This document shows positions 21,781 through 34,020 of a stretch of DNA of 64,000 bases, piece after piece. Each line of letters opens with the position of its first letter. Within the stretch, counting starts at the first letter, position 1. Location: contig NW_006499973.1 of NCBI RefSeq assembly GCF_000471905.2, positions 1,259,307 to 1,323,306 on the forward strand. Direction: 5' to 3'. The DNA is from Amborella trichopoda (lineage: Eukaryota; Streptophyta; Magnoliopsida; Amborellales; Amborellaceae). The position numbers and the translations under genes are program-made. The notes beneath the pieces are model-generated. The model did not search any database and was not told where the DNA came from. It saw nothing but the letters and a program-made list of their open reading frames with translations.

Positions 21781-24513
21781 TGTCACGACCTTGCCTTCGA
21801 CCACTATACCTTACGCGACGACGGGCAATCGAGTGTGGGTTCGTGTTCTAATGTAACGTTTGTCACTCAAGAAGGTGTTGACTCAACGCTTTATTTTTAG
21901 TAATCGAGCAAAACATGGAAAAGAACTAAAACAATAACTCAACTAGTAGATGAACATAGGTAATCCCATATACCGAAAATCCACTATATAAAATTCTTTA
22001 TTACATTCAATTCGGGGAATCTAGGGCCAATATTACACATATCAACAGAGAACAAAAACCCAGGGCCAAACAGCCCAGACAGAAACAAGCTATAAGCACC
22101 TTCTTCGAGAAATATATCTTCGACTTCCCGCCACATAACGCGAGCTCCAAGCCCTGAACCTATCGCTATCAATCTACAAGGAGAGGAGAAATAACGGAAT
22201 GAGCTATACAGCCCAATAAGTAGATCTAGTGTTATGTACCTGTAGTAATTCTATCCGTGTGTGATAACAGTTCAATCCATCAATAAAAAATCATGGTTTA
22301 GCATATATGAATATCTGGTCAAGACAACGAGTATGAACATTACATTCAAACGATAGATATAATTAAATCAGAGTGACCATAAGCATTCAATCAATGAAAT
22401 CATTAATCATTCAATCAATGCAATCCTAAACATTCCTTATTCAGAAATTCAATTATTACCCACGCACTCCCTAAATCACCTACTCCCTTAGTAGATGCCC
22501 TAAGCATCGGGCTAAGCCAATCCCATCGCTTAGAACCTCTACTATCTCCCAGGAGGGAGGCCAATGACAAGTGGATGAATCCACTTCGTAATACCCTCAA
22601 CATACGCACATGGTCCCTAGCGTGCATTGGGGGTTTGATAGGCCCTTACCTTGCAAGGTATCAATCATTTCATTTTATTTCATGAATCTAGGGTGCGACC
22701 CTCTATCCTCTCCCTTAACCCTTTCTTATCATTTTGTAGGTTGGGAGATATGCCAGCATCACTTTCCTTACTACCGATATGTGTCCCTAGGCGATATCAT
22801 AATAGTATCCACTACCGGTGAGTGTCCCACCGTGTAGTAGCCAATATCTATATAAGCAGTGGCCATTCATCACAAATATCATAATAGTATCCACTACCGG
22901 TGAGTGTCCCACCGAATAGTGGTCATTATCAATATAAGCAGTGGCCATTCATCATATTCAAGCATTCAATTCATTCACATCAGTCAATCTCTCATATAGA
23001 TGAATCATATTTCATCATCATAACATCATAGCATTTAGGAAAAGATATTTATTTCACAGGCTTTCACAAGGGATTTACACATAAGTTTTCTCAGTAGCAT
23101 TTGTCATTCATTATGAATTCATTCCATCACGATTGTGCTCGTGGCCCCTATTTCTCACAAAGTGCAGGCATATGACGTCATTCACATATGTTTATGGCAT
23201 TCACATGAAATTTATCATATGGTATTCACATTTATTACATATCAAGATAACTTAGTGTCGCATGGATAATATATTGTTGCAGTGACATGTAACAGTGACA
23301 TGTTCATCTTTGCGAGGGTGTAGCTCCCGATCTAGGGGGAGTTCCTAAATTCCTCAAACATGAAACTTTGAGCTAATACACATGCCTTTCCAATGGAGAT
23401 AATTTAAAGATTTTCAGACATCGTTTGCTAGGTCAAAAGCATGGCCTAAAGAGGGCCACAGAATTAGCAGCGACTGTGAGCAGTGTTATGTCTCGACATC
23501 TTAGGCCATGTCTTTTAATCTATGCACAATTTTATTATGACATAAAAAGTAAACTTGGACTAGACATACATGTCTTTCATTTGGAACTGATTTAGTCCCA
23601 TTTGGATGCCATTTGGCCATCGAACATTTGATGAAAAGACAGTCACAGTTCTGGAAATTCTTATTCTTAAGTTAACATGCTTTTAAAGAACACCTAATAT
23701 TTCATGGCCAAGGTATACCTTGGGCATGGAACCTTGTTCAGGTTAAGAAGTCTCACAGTGAGCAATTTCATTAGTTTCCTTGAATAACAAGATCATTTAT
23801 GTGGTTAAAAAAAACAGCCAAGGCATTTAGAAGCACAAATCTGAAATTTCAACCTCATGTCAACGCATTCACACTTCGCATTTCTCATTCTATCATCTTA
23901 TCCATTCTAAATATTTGATCTTTAAAAAAACCATGGATGCATAGAAGCTAAACCTACTTACCTTGACTCCCACGGTATCTCAAATCCTCACTTACGGCCT
24001 TCACAGGCTTTCCTTAGCTCCATCAGTAACTTCAAGAGAGAGAGAGAGAAATAGTTGAGAAATGGGAGAGGCGGTGCTGCCTAAGGGAGGAAAAGGCTTA
24101 AAAAGGAGAGGGTGGTTGGAAAACACTATGGCTGATGTAATCGCATGTAGTTCTGACACATACGGTGCAGTATTGACACGTACGACGACCATACGTTTGA
24201 CCAAGACACTTCCGGTGCTACTCTTTCATGCTCTCACTTCACAGATGGCGCTGGCTCGCAGCCAGCGCTAGGCCTTGAATTCACAGACGGCGGCGCTACG
24301 TCTCCCTTACACAGCCGGCGCTATGTCTTCCTTATACAATCGGCGCTACGTCTTCCTTACACAGCCGGCACTGCGTCTTCCTTACACAGCCAACGCAGCA
24401 TCTTCCTTACATAGCTGACGTTGCGTCTTCCTTACACAGCCGATAATGCATATTCCTCTCACTCTCCATCGCTGTGCGCATCACTGGATTGGGAGAAAAT
24501 TGTGATCCTTACC
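21781..24513 (-). repeat. Element H 5' LTR (2.7 kb)
   Basis: Runs from TGTCACGACC to GATCCTTACC on plus. It matches 14438-17228 throughout. It keeps about 158 bp (22491-22648) absent from the partner, bounded by the repeated word CCCTTA, which suggests the other LTR lost it by slippage or recombination between short repeats. Confidence 0.9.
24296..24445 (-). repeat. 25-bp minisatellite in H 5' LTR, 6 units
   Basis: Six 25-bp units of the type CTACGTCTTCCTTACACAGC plus CGGCG, exactly 150 bp, followed by a partial unit at 24446. Same position in the LTR as the 13-unit array at 16836. Confidence 0.9.
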
Positions 24514-25100
24514 GCTATAGTTTGATACAATTTTTGTGAATGAGCGGAGGCCAGATGACATGAATTTTGATGTCGAAAATGGAAAACTTTTCTAGTTGCC
24601 AGAATCTTATTTTTCGACGACTTCCCACAATTGATACATGCTCAAATGTAGACCAAAATGGATGAAATTTATCAAAAAAATGATCATGATAGTATCCTCT
24701 TTAATTTATGATCAAAATGAAGGCTTGGAACTTCATAGATAGTGCTGGATTGATGCTCGAAGAATCACAAGTTTATGGAACTTGGCTGGATATTGGATTC
24801 ATCCTTAAAAATCCGTTTCAATACGATCAAAGGGTATCAAAACGTGCACAATAGTTTAAGCATCGATTCTACGATGATTAATCATCCGAATTACCACCGT
24901 AAGCATTCGAAAAAGCTCTAGAAGCCTAGCAATGGAAAGAGGCTCCTCATGGAGGGATGGTTTTGTCATTTGTTGAAAATGTCTCGGTGTATTTTGGTCA
25001 TTTGGTCCAAAAACGAGATTTTTATTTTAATTCATAAAATATGTATTTTTTGATAATTTTGGTAGTTTTTGAGCATTCCACCCTTGTTTTGTGATTGCTC

Positions 25101-25107
25101 TATATAA
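25101..25107 (+). promoter_or_regulatory. TATA box of element A LTR
   Basis: TATATAA in the context GTGATTGCTCTATATAAGAA. The same box, usually after CTC or TTC, lies in several other Tat-type LTRs of the window at comparable places, marking the end of U3. Confidence 0.7.
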
Positions 25108-25515
25108 GAAACTCAAGTCATTTGTAATGAAGACTCTTGATCTCTCTTGAAAGTGTTGGAAATTAATGAGAAAGACTTGAGAATTCTAAGGTGTAGGCTT
25201 GTTCTTTTTACTTTGCTTTCAAGTTCAAGACTCAAGATGAGAGGAGAGAGATTCTTATGGAGAGAAAATACCCTTAGAAACGCTACACTCCCAAGAATCC
25301 CAAAATTCCAATTCTCAATTCCTAATCCCGTACTCCTTAGGATTCTTAACTTCCATACACCTTAGAACCTTTAGCTTCTAATCCTAATCCATACACCCTA
25401 TACCTTACCTTATTTAGCTTACACCCTACCGTACACAAAACACCATAGCTTAACCCAACCCACCTAAGCTAGGTACTTAGACCTCTAGACCTTAACCTTG
25501 ATCCAAGACTTAGAC

Positions 25516-25560
<45 letters not shown>

Positions 25561-25639
25561 GCATGCAAATGGATGATGAGAAAGACTTGAGAATTCTATC
25601 TTACTCTCTCTTTCCCTCTCGTCAAATTGACTGACTCGC

Positions 25640-26090
25640 TCCTTAGGGGGGTCCGCCCTACTCTCTCTTTTTCTCTTTACTCTCTTACCCTCTCTCTCCC
25701 TATACCCCTATCTGCCCCTCTCTCGCATTGTACCCCTATCCGCCCCACTTTCTCCCTATACCCTTATCTACCCCTCTCTTGCCATACTTGCCCTATCCGC
25801 CCCTCTCTTGCCCTATACCTCTATCCTTCCCTCTCTCGCACTATACACTCTATCTGCCCCTCTCTCGCCCTATACCTTTATCCTCCCCTCTCTCGCCCTA
25901 TACACTCTATCTACCCTTCTCTCGCCCTATACCCCTATCCGGCCCTCACCTATGCTCCTTTCTGCCCCTCTCTCACATGTACACTCTATTCGCCCCTCTC
26001 TCCCCTATATGCTCTACCAGCCCTCTCTCACCTATATGCCCTATCCATCTCTCTCTCATCTCTCACACCCTATCTGCCCCTTTGTGAGCC
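25640..26090 (+). repeat. Pyrimidine-rich minisatellite in A LTR
   Basis: About 14 loose units of 25-30 bp built from CCCCTCTCTCGCCC and TATACCCCTATC(C/T)(G/A) words. Long proline/serine/leucine-rich open frames in all three plus frames here are by-products of the repeat. Confidence 0.75.
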
Positions 26091-26513
26091 CAGACTTATA
26101 CCTTAGTTATGTCCATCACCCCTTGACCCCATTCATCTTTCTTTCACTCTCTTCTCTCTCTAAATCATATTTTAACTGTTCATTCATTTTAATTTTTATT
26201 TCATCATTCTTTTATTTTTCTCTTTACTAGTTTTTTCTTTCACTTCTTGAGCGCTTGATTCGAGGTCATCCTGAGATAGTGCTCGAGGGTTGTAACTCTC
26301 AGATTGCCACTCTAACCATCAGCTTATACAGTGAAGTCGGGTCATAAGAGATATAGATTTTGTTACACTCAATCACTCGAGTCATAAGAGGCATAGATTC
26401 TCTTTCACGCAGTAACTCAGGTTGGGGTCATCTTGAGTTATCTTTCTTTAGAGCTCTAACCCTTCCACTACTCTAACCATCGAATCACACAGTGCTCGGT
26501 TTGTGAGAGGCTT

Positions 26514-26557
<44 letters not shown>

Positions 26558-27077
26558 CTCTCTCACATTCTTCTAACCCATGATTGGTTTTAAGGGGATC
26601 TTTGGTTTAACGACATAGTTATAGGCCCAGTCCTGTAACTCTGCTTTTCAAATCTTTCGGATACCAAGGCTTCGGGCCTGATGCTTTTCCTTGCCTTTGA
26701 TAGTACCTCTTAGGAGAGGTTACGTCGGGAGGCTGCCCAATTTTCTTTGGGTCATCTCTTCACTTCTTTTATCTTCTTCACTTTATTTTTCTTCTCACTT
26801 ATGTAAACCAAGTTTTACTAACTCATTCTCGTTCTCTTCTTTCTTCTCTCGCTTACTACTCTACCCTCAAAACTATAGCCATTTACTCATAAGAAGCACA
26901 TCAAAGAGGAGTACATTATATTTGGATTTCATCAACAACTTTTCAGTGAGAGTTAAGCTGAGGTGTTGAGTTTAGAGAGGGGCTGAACTCAAACCATGTA
27001 GCTGGATAGCCGGAGGGGGTCAATTGAACCCGGGTCCCTGAGGAAGCCCGAGCGAGGTAAATCCAGGCTCGACCAAC

Positions 27078-27095
27078 TGACGACTCCACTAGGGA
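27078..27095 (+). promoter_or_regulatory. Element A primer-binding site
   Basis: TGACGACTCCACTAGGGA, two bases after the LTR. Elements B and C have TGGCGACTCCACTGGGGA and TGGTGACTCCGCTGGGGA at the same place. Ogre/Tat elements are reported to use tRNA-Arg; I could not verify the tRNA match here. Confidence 0.75.
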
Positions 27096-28387
27096 TACAC
27101 CACCTTATAGTTGGTTCAGTCTGCTCTCATACTGACATCTTATCTCACTCTTTCTTAACATCTTCTATGGAGTCGAATTACTCCTCTCTCATCCAAATTG
27201 GGGATTTCATCATCCCAACATTCATGAATTTTCCCATGGGAAGTACGGTTCGACCACCTACTACACTCATCTATCTTTTGCAAGGTCTTTCAGACCTTAG
27301 CATTTGGGTTCAAGCCCAAGAAAACTGGAGAAAGGGTACCCAAAACCTTTGTTCCCTCTCTACCGGAATTAATGGTATGTCTATTGGTGTCAATTGCATG
27401 AGCGGTTCCAAAACCTCCACCCTTTATGCTCACACCACTATTGGTGGCCTCTCCACCAGTCATAAGCTTAAGAGTGGTTCTAAGATCATTCCCTCTCCTC
27501 ATATGGTAGGCTCTTGTAAAACCACCACTTCAGTGGGTAACCTTGGGTCATCTCGTCTCTATTCCACATGGGCGAACCCAACATGAATGACTGCAAAGCC
27601 ATTCGACACACTCTTATACATGTCACATCAAATGGCTCAACTATCGTTGTGATGAATCATGGCAAGAAAAAGCTACCCCTGACCACTTCACTTGCTTCGG
27701 GTCTCTTACCCATTAAGAGTGGTTCTCAAGACACTCATGCATTGCAGAATATTCACTCAGCATAGGGCAATCCAAATGATGTGACCCAAAGGTCACAAAT
27801 AACTATGCACATATTTATAAACCAAAGTTGCCCTAAGACCATAACAATTGAAAAGGTTGGCATTCCAAATGCCAAACCTCTCACTTCACTAAGGGTTGGT
27901 TCCCAAGCTACCCCCAACACTTCTATGGACCGTTCACGCACATGCAGGTCCAATGCTGTTGCTGGCTTCAAGGGGAAAGGCCAGCAGTACAAGCTTCCTT
28001 CTACCCCAAAGCCCATGACAACGTGGTACTCGAAGAAGTTCCTTTGAGTACACTCATGTCCACTCCTTCACCTTCATATATATGAGCCAGCCCATGAGGT
28101 TGGACTCAGAGAAAAATTACGCCCTCGAAGTCAATGGAACAGTCTCTCACTTCTTCAAACAAAACTAAACTTCTAAGGATGACCCCGAGCTCACTACTCC
28201 TGGGGATCACGCTTTACCTGAATTGATTAACTTCGCTCTAGTCTCCTTGAGACAAGCCAATCAAGCGGGATGCCATGCCCAATTCCAATTCTAGGAGCGG
28301 ATTTATTGAAGCTTGCGAATCAAACAGTAAAAAGGCATGAAAGTGCCGCACATAGGAAAAAAGTTAGAGTCTTCAGCTTCAGAAGAC
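27096..28387 (+). pseudogene. Element A leader with pre-gag ORF remnant (fossil)
   Basis: A 139-codon frame (27167-27586) begins MESNYSSLIQIGDFIIP. It is serine-, threonine- and glycine-rich with no domain I recognise. Further on, TWYSKKF (near 28021) matches AWYSKKFP in B's leader. Tat elements are known to carry an extra ORF before gag, which fits this position. It is cut at 28387 by element B and is broken. Confidence 0.55.
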
Positions 28388-30421
28388 TGTTGTACGTTAT
28401 TTTTGACGTACTTCCATGAGCTCATGCGAATAAGGAGAGAGCTGGCGACAGTCTGGTCTCATGGGTTCACAAAACACCCGCAGGCTAGAATTGTGCCTAA
28501 AAATAAAGCCTCCAGCCTAGTGACCTGGGTGTAGTGCCCTAGCACAAAAGAAGGACCCTTCATTGTAGCCCTATGATAGTGGCTACAACAGGACACCAGA
28601 CCATCGCCATTGTGCTTAGAACATTGAAAAACCATGAGGACGAAATTTGGGCTAAATCAGACCCCTCTAGAAGGGTGTATGCTTATGCGGCCTCGCAATA
28701 CATAGGTTTTACCATAACGCGATGCGAATTCACCAAACAAGCCCTGGATATGGGGACTGCGACAACATTTTCTGGAAGCAACTTCTCCAACCCACGACGC
28801 CTTTCTCAAAAATTAGACAAAGCTCAAACGATGACATGTTCTAGATCACGCCAGTCCCGTCATTTTGACCAAAGGTACTCACTGTGACGTGACCAGGAAA
28901 CCCCCATTGCTCAGAGAAGGAAGGAGGTCGGAGAAACCAAGAAAAAAAAAGGGGTTCAGCAAGCTTCGGATTCGGTGAAGCATAGCTCGAAATCCAGGCC
29001 ATGATTAATGCGAGGATGAGTTCAAAAGAACCATCTCGCATAGAGCTACATTCCAGTATAACTCTTGCATTCAATCCTTTTTTCAATGGATGCAAGTCCT
29101 CAGGTCACCAAAGAAGTAAATCTAGTTGGTTGTCAGAATCTCTTTCTCTGACAACCTTCCAAATTAAGCAAAAACGCAAATCTGCACTAAATCAGCTCCA
29201 AATTGGTGCAAAATGACTGCAATGACCTCCTCTCTAACTTGCAAGCAGAGCCACGAGCTAAAACGACGCAGTTTGGAGATGCATTGGCAAACAAAATTCA
29301 CAAAACTAGCTAGACTTTCACCCAGAGGAAGAAGGCCACCACAACACGATTAAAGGGCATCAAAATGCTCGCAATCGAGAGAAGAACAAATATATATTGC
29401 TGAAAATGCCGAACAGTCGCCGCAAGTTGCAGAACCAGCATCCAAGGTCTTTCCATGGCGGAGCTGCCTGCATGCAGGGACGGTCTTATCATTTAGGCAA
29501 AAGATCACAAGGACAATTTGGTTATTTATGCCAAATTTTTTGATTTTTTTTCAATTTATTTAATTGTAACTAAGCTTGGATTTTGAGCATTCACCCATGT
29601 TTGGTGAATCCTCTATATAAGAAATGTTAGCTCATTTGTAAATGGGTCTAGAAAGTCACTCCAAAAGTCCCCCTTTTGGAAGCTCCAATACCCCAAGGCC
29701 TGGAAAGAATCAAGGCTAGTCTATTCTTGATGTCTTGAAAGGCTAGTCTATTCTTGATGTCTTGTCTTACTCTGTGAGTCCCTAATCCATTCGGGGAAGG
29801 AGAGAGAGGGAAAGAGAGAAAAATTTGAGAAAGAGGGTACCCTTGAGTGCACGGTCCTGCGGACTCCCCGGTTGCACGGGTGATCCCAATTCTCCCAGGC
29901 TGAGTCAATCCTCCTCTCTATCTATTTATCTCTTCCTCTCACTTCCACACGTGTGACCCTGCCCACACGGTAGTCTGCACCTGTCTGTGAGCACGCAGAC
30001 GTGTGCTAACCCACGGGCCTTCACTCTCAGCATTTACCCACACCCCCCTTTAGCGGCCAGCAAATCCTTCTGAAAGGGAATCCAGGGAGGAGGGACATCA
30101 GGATCCTATCCCGATAGCACAGAGAGAGTGAGAGGAGAGAGATTGAGAACCTGAATAGAGCTCCCGTCCAAACCCCGCTGACAAACAGCAGGAGGGCTTC
30201 ATAATTTCTCTAAGAGGGCCATCCACTCGGGCGTGTCCTCGAACCGGCTACAAGTGGTGTAAGAGTGATTCGCACTCTAGTCGCAAAAAGCTCTCTCACC
30301 ATTGGCCTCCTATCCTCAAGTAGGAGGGACCGTGCGTCCCTCGCATGCTGGACCTTCGCAGTTGTTGGATATAGGGTTTTCTCATCCCCGCGAGGAGGGA
30401 ACCAAGACCCAACTGATATTA
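28388..30421 (+). repeat. Element B 5' LTR (2.0 kb)
   Basis: Starts TGTTGTACGTTATTTTTGAC and ends GACCCAACTGATATTA. It contains GCGAATAAGGAGAGAG near its start, a TATA box, and a GA-rich stretch near 29800-29835. It aligns with 39773-41782 along its length and with solo LTR D. Confidence 0.9.
29614..29620 (+). promoter_or_regulatory. TATA box of B 5' LTR
   Basis: TATATAA in GGTGAATCCTCTATATAAGA. The sequence before it (TTGAGCATTCACCC) is shared with A, D and the 3' LTR of B. Confidence 0.75.
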
Positions 30422-30423
30422 GC

Positions 30424-30441
30424 TGGCGACTCCACTGGGGA
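30424..30441 (+). promoter_or_regulatory. Element B primer-binding site
   Basis: TGGCGACTCCACTGGGGA, two bases after the LTR end. It begins with TGG as expected for pairing with a tRNA CCA end; the identity of the tRNA (Arg in described Ogre elements) is not checked here. Confidence 0.8.
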
Positions 30442-32107
30442 AACGTCACCCTATTGTTAGCTCGAGCCCTCTCCAGGTACCAGTCTATCTTTCTTCTCTT
30501 TCCACTTTTTCTATGGGATTTTCTTATCCTTATTTCCTCCGGGTTGGGGAGTTCTACATCCCCATACCAGTGGCTACTCATGGAGAGGCTCGACGCTTGG
30601 TCGTCCCCCCCGTGTGTGCCCTTTATGTGGTCATGTTGGCTCAGCCATCTCGACCTTGGTCGAGGAAGCTTGAGGCACAGGCCCTCAAGCCCGCTGCATG
30701 GGCAACTCTACTACCGTCTCCTCACTAAAGCACCTTGTTGCTAACAGACACACCGCAAGCCATAGATCCCACATCATCCCTCATGCCACCACTCTCCCTC
30801 ACTTGGTTGGTCCCTATAGGACTGCCGTTGCCGTTGGTAAACAAAAGGTAACCCCGCTTGCTTCACAAAGGGCCATCGCCAACACTGGCACCCCCTCGCA
30901 CATATCAACCCCTTGCAATCACCATGCCAGCCTGTGTAGTTACTCCACCGTGCACGCCCACGTCTATAAACTCCCTAGTGGCCTGACCGCCATAATAATG
31001 AATCAGGGCAGGTGGTAGCCTACCCTGGTCCCTCAAACAGTTTTGGGTCTCTTCAAGCAGGGCGTAGTGTTAGTGGCTCTGATGTCACCCACGCAATGCA
31101 TGTCAACCCCACGGCTCAGGGTAGGCCAAAGGCTGACCCTCGACGTACACGTGACTTTTAAGACAATTGAAAGTCCCCTAAGCGAGTGCACATGCACTCT
31201 GGGGGCCAAACGACCTCACCAGCAAAACAAGCAGATGACACACGTACTCCACCCCTCACCACACGAGGGACCAATCCCGTGGCCATCTCAGATACTACTA
31301 TGGGTCATGCACACATTTGCAAGTCCAAAGAAACCCTCGGCTATGGAAAGAGACGAGCACTTATCTCCCCGTCCACCACTACTGTGCCACTCACTGCATG
31401 GTACTCGAAGAAGTTCCCTTCGAGCACTATCCTATTCGCGTTGCGCTTGGTGCATCCACGAGCCACCCCTCGGTGCAAGATCCAAATGGGGAAAACGCTG
31501 CTTGTGACCGCTAACCGCACCATTCTCCCCGCCAGTGGCTCTCAAAGTCCACTGCCACCTGAAAAGCCCCTCTTCCCTCCGTGTCTCACTCTACCACAGC
31601 TTGTCGACTCCACCCGTGCATCGATAGAGCGGGCCTGCCTAGAGGAGGACTGGACCCGATTTCGATTTTGGGGGAAGATCTACCAAGGCCTGTGGCTCAA
31701 GCAAGCTAGGGAAACAAAAGTTCCCCTCTTCCCTTGAAAGACGATGTATTCCGTCGCGAAGGGCCTTCCCAGTCAGAACTAGTTCAACCTCTTGTAAGAT
31801 ACGAAGGAATCCGATGAGGGTAGCGTCGCTCACTCTAACATTGTCAGGGCATAAGAAAGTGACTCCGCTTTGCCAGACCTCAAGAGCCAGTGGAGGAAGA
31901 TGGGCCCCAAGGCCTTCAAGTGCCAAGCCCGGCAATAGGACGCCCGCTGGGTCGCCCCGAACCTGTACTTTCTTGGGCCCTCAAGCAAGCCTGAGCCCAG
32001 ATTAGGCAGGACCAACCTCTGCTCTTCGATGTCCCCGATCGAAGTACGAAGAGGACCAGAGTCACCCCCCCTCCGAGTTGCCTGACTCAGATTGACCTGT
32101 CAAGGTC
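30442..32107 (+). pseudogene. Element B leader with pre-gag ORF remnants (fossil)
   Basis: Plus-strand frames at 30513-30728 (MGFSYPYFLRVGEFYIP start), 30698-31018 and 31186-31737 cover most of the leader. They are rich in S, T, P, H and A. The last frame includes AWYSKKFP (near 31400), then IERACLEEDWTRFRFWGKIY (near 31640), whose counterpart in element C is near 61035-61110. The position fits the extra pre-gag ORF of Tat elements. Function is unknown. The region is broken in several places. Confidence 0.55.
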
Positions 32108-34020
32108 ATGGTGGCAAGCCAAAACGAAGAGGAGCTCGAAAGCTCGACGACCCGCTTCGAGAACCTCTTGTACAACATCCTAGACAGGCGTAAAGGGCTC
32201 GAGGAGGCATTGCCAACCATCTCCTCCCACCAAGAAACTAAGTCTCCCCCTGAACCACCACTCAGGTAGGAAGAAAGACATCGACCTCCCCCTTTGGCTC
32301 TAGTGTCGAGGTCTCTGAATCCTCCTCCCTCTCTTGAAGTCTGATCTGATACAGCCCCTCAAGAGGGGCCGTCGATGTTTACGCTGGAGGATGTCTAGCA
32401 GATGATCAATAGAAGCATCCGAGAGCTACAACTGTAAAAAATACAGGAAAACCTCTAGTACCAAAAGCCTTATTCACCCTCTGTTGATCAGGTTCCCTTC
32501 CCTGTCGGGTATAAGAAAGGAAATGTTCTAATTTTTTATGGCATGGGCTCCCAGCAGCAGCACATAGCTCACTTCTTGTCGGCCTGCCAGGAGTTGGCCT
32601 CAGACTCCAGATTGCTATTTCAACAGTTCGTGGAGACCCTTGTCGGGCCTGCTTACAAATGGTATGCCTACCTGCTATCCAACTTGGTCCACTCTTGGCG
32701 GGAGATGGAACAACTCTTCTACAAATGCTTCTATGAAACAGAGCTGGACGTGCAGGCCATATAACTCGTCATCATGGCCCAAAACCCTGATGAATCGGTG
32801 GGTCAATATATTCAGTGGTGGAGAGACCTCGCGATGTGCTAGACCAAACCCATGAGCGAGGCGAAAGCCATCCAGACAAGCGTCATAATCATGAAGAGAG
32901 AAATCTCACTATATGTTGAGGTTTCCAACCCCACCACCTTCTCCGAAATGACCATCAATGTAGCCAAGATCGAGAGCTTGCTGAAGCATCATGGCAGAGA
33001 CTAGGCCCAAACCTCAGCAGGGGGACAATGTCGAGGCAGCAGAACTAACCCCTGCGTCAGTCAATCCAAAATCTGATCAGCGCGGTGGTGACAACTGCTT
33101 CCCAGCCCAAACTAAATGCAGCTCCCTAACGAACGTTGGACACCTCCGAGGAACCTGCAACCGCGGATTGAGAGGTCGGCACAACAGCCGCCACCTCAAA
33201 AGCAGGATTGTAGCAGGGTACCTCCGCCGCGCAGCTACCAACGAACTGAAGAGTTCAGGTAGAACCTCAATCAACAATACAGCTTCAACATGGCATGGGT
33301 ACCGACCCTCCTCAACATGTTGATTGAGCAAGACATGGTGACCCTCCCGCCTAGCAAACGACCTGACCACGAAGAATGGATTGATCAACCTAAATACTGC
33401 GCATTCCACCGAATGCTGGGGCACCCTGTCGAGGTTTGTAACCTGCTCAAAGACTATATTGATGCCCTGATCCAGAAAGGGCAGATCGATTTGGAGGTCC
33501 TTAAGAAGGCTTTCGAGACACCTAAAGCTTGTAACGTGGTCACACTCCACGAAGTGTTGGACAATCAAGTTCTTGAGGCCGAGCCACAACCCTACTGGCT
33601 CCCTACTCTTTTCAACGCAATGGTGCAGGACGAAATGATCGTGCCCCGTGCCGCCAAGACACGGAGACGAATGGTCAACGAAGGCCAGAGCCCATGGTGC
33701 CCTTACCACCAGCTGAGTGGTCACGACTTGTGCCACTGCTACGGGTTCCTGAACATCCTTCAAGGATACATCCAAGACAGATGGATAACCTTGATTGATG
33801 AACAAGCTCTGTCCCGAAGCAGAATACCCCATCAATGCCCTCACCCCCATCTGGGAACAGGTTGGGCTCGAAGCCCTGTTATTAGCGCTTTCGAGTCTTT
33901 TATCTCCGATGCTTTGCACCCATGGCAGGTGTATCATGCCCGCTGCAGACTGAAGAATACCAGTGGCAACACGGCTCATTGTGCGGGCATGACACTTGCA
34001 CAAGAACCCACCCGCTCGGA
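32108..34020 (+). pseudogene. Element B gag region (fossil)
   Basis: Opens MVASQNEEELESSTTRFENL. The capsid core is marked by FQQFVETLVGPAYKWY and REMEQLFYKCFYETELDVQ (32610-32760), and QNPDESV near 32785. Two Cys/His clusters follow: CAFHRMLGHPVEVC (near 33400) and CPYHQLSGHDLCHC (near 33700), the form seen in Tat/Athila gag rather than a classical CCHC knuckle. It is collinear with element C's gag at 61471-63390. Several breaks. The 336-codon minus frame across it is a shadow. Confidence 0.85.

Larger units (their letters stand above)
14438..24513 (-). mobile_element. Element H: Tekay/Del-like chromovirus (Ty3/Gypsy), 10.1 kb
   Basis: H has two LTRs in the same orientation (14438-17228 and 21781-24513), a tRNA-iMet type primer-binding site, a polypurine tract, and gag, protease, RT, RNase H, integrase and a chromodomain-like tail in the usual order on minus. 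It lies inside A's 5' LTR. The flanks GCAAC (14433-14437) and GCTAT (24514-24518) are each one change from GCTAC, the word found at the uninterrupted site in LTR G, so a 5-bp target duplication is likely. Complete in outline but broken, with ten or more breaks in its reading frame. LTR identity is about 81% in the first 100 bases and higher inward, which suggests several million years. Confidence 0.9.
24514..27075 (+). repeat. Element A 5' LTR, right piece
   Basis: Continues the LTR alignment with G (minus, about 44340 down to 42011) just past the duplicated GCTAT. It holds a TATA box, a (CT)n tract at 25519-25556, a pyrimidine-rich minisatellite, a second (CT)n tract at 26519-26572, and ends GGCTCGACCA, closely matching G's end CCTCGACCA. 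Confidence 0.85.

Noticed and set aside
25627-26230. Overlapping proline/serine/leucine-rich frames
   Set aside because: All three plus frames are open over a pyrimidine-rich LTR minisatellite. Composition, not coding, explains them.
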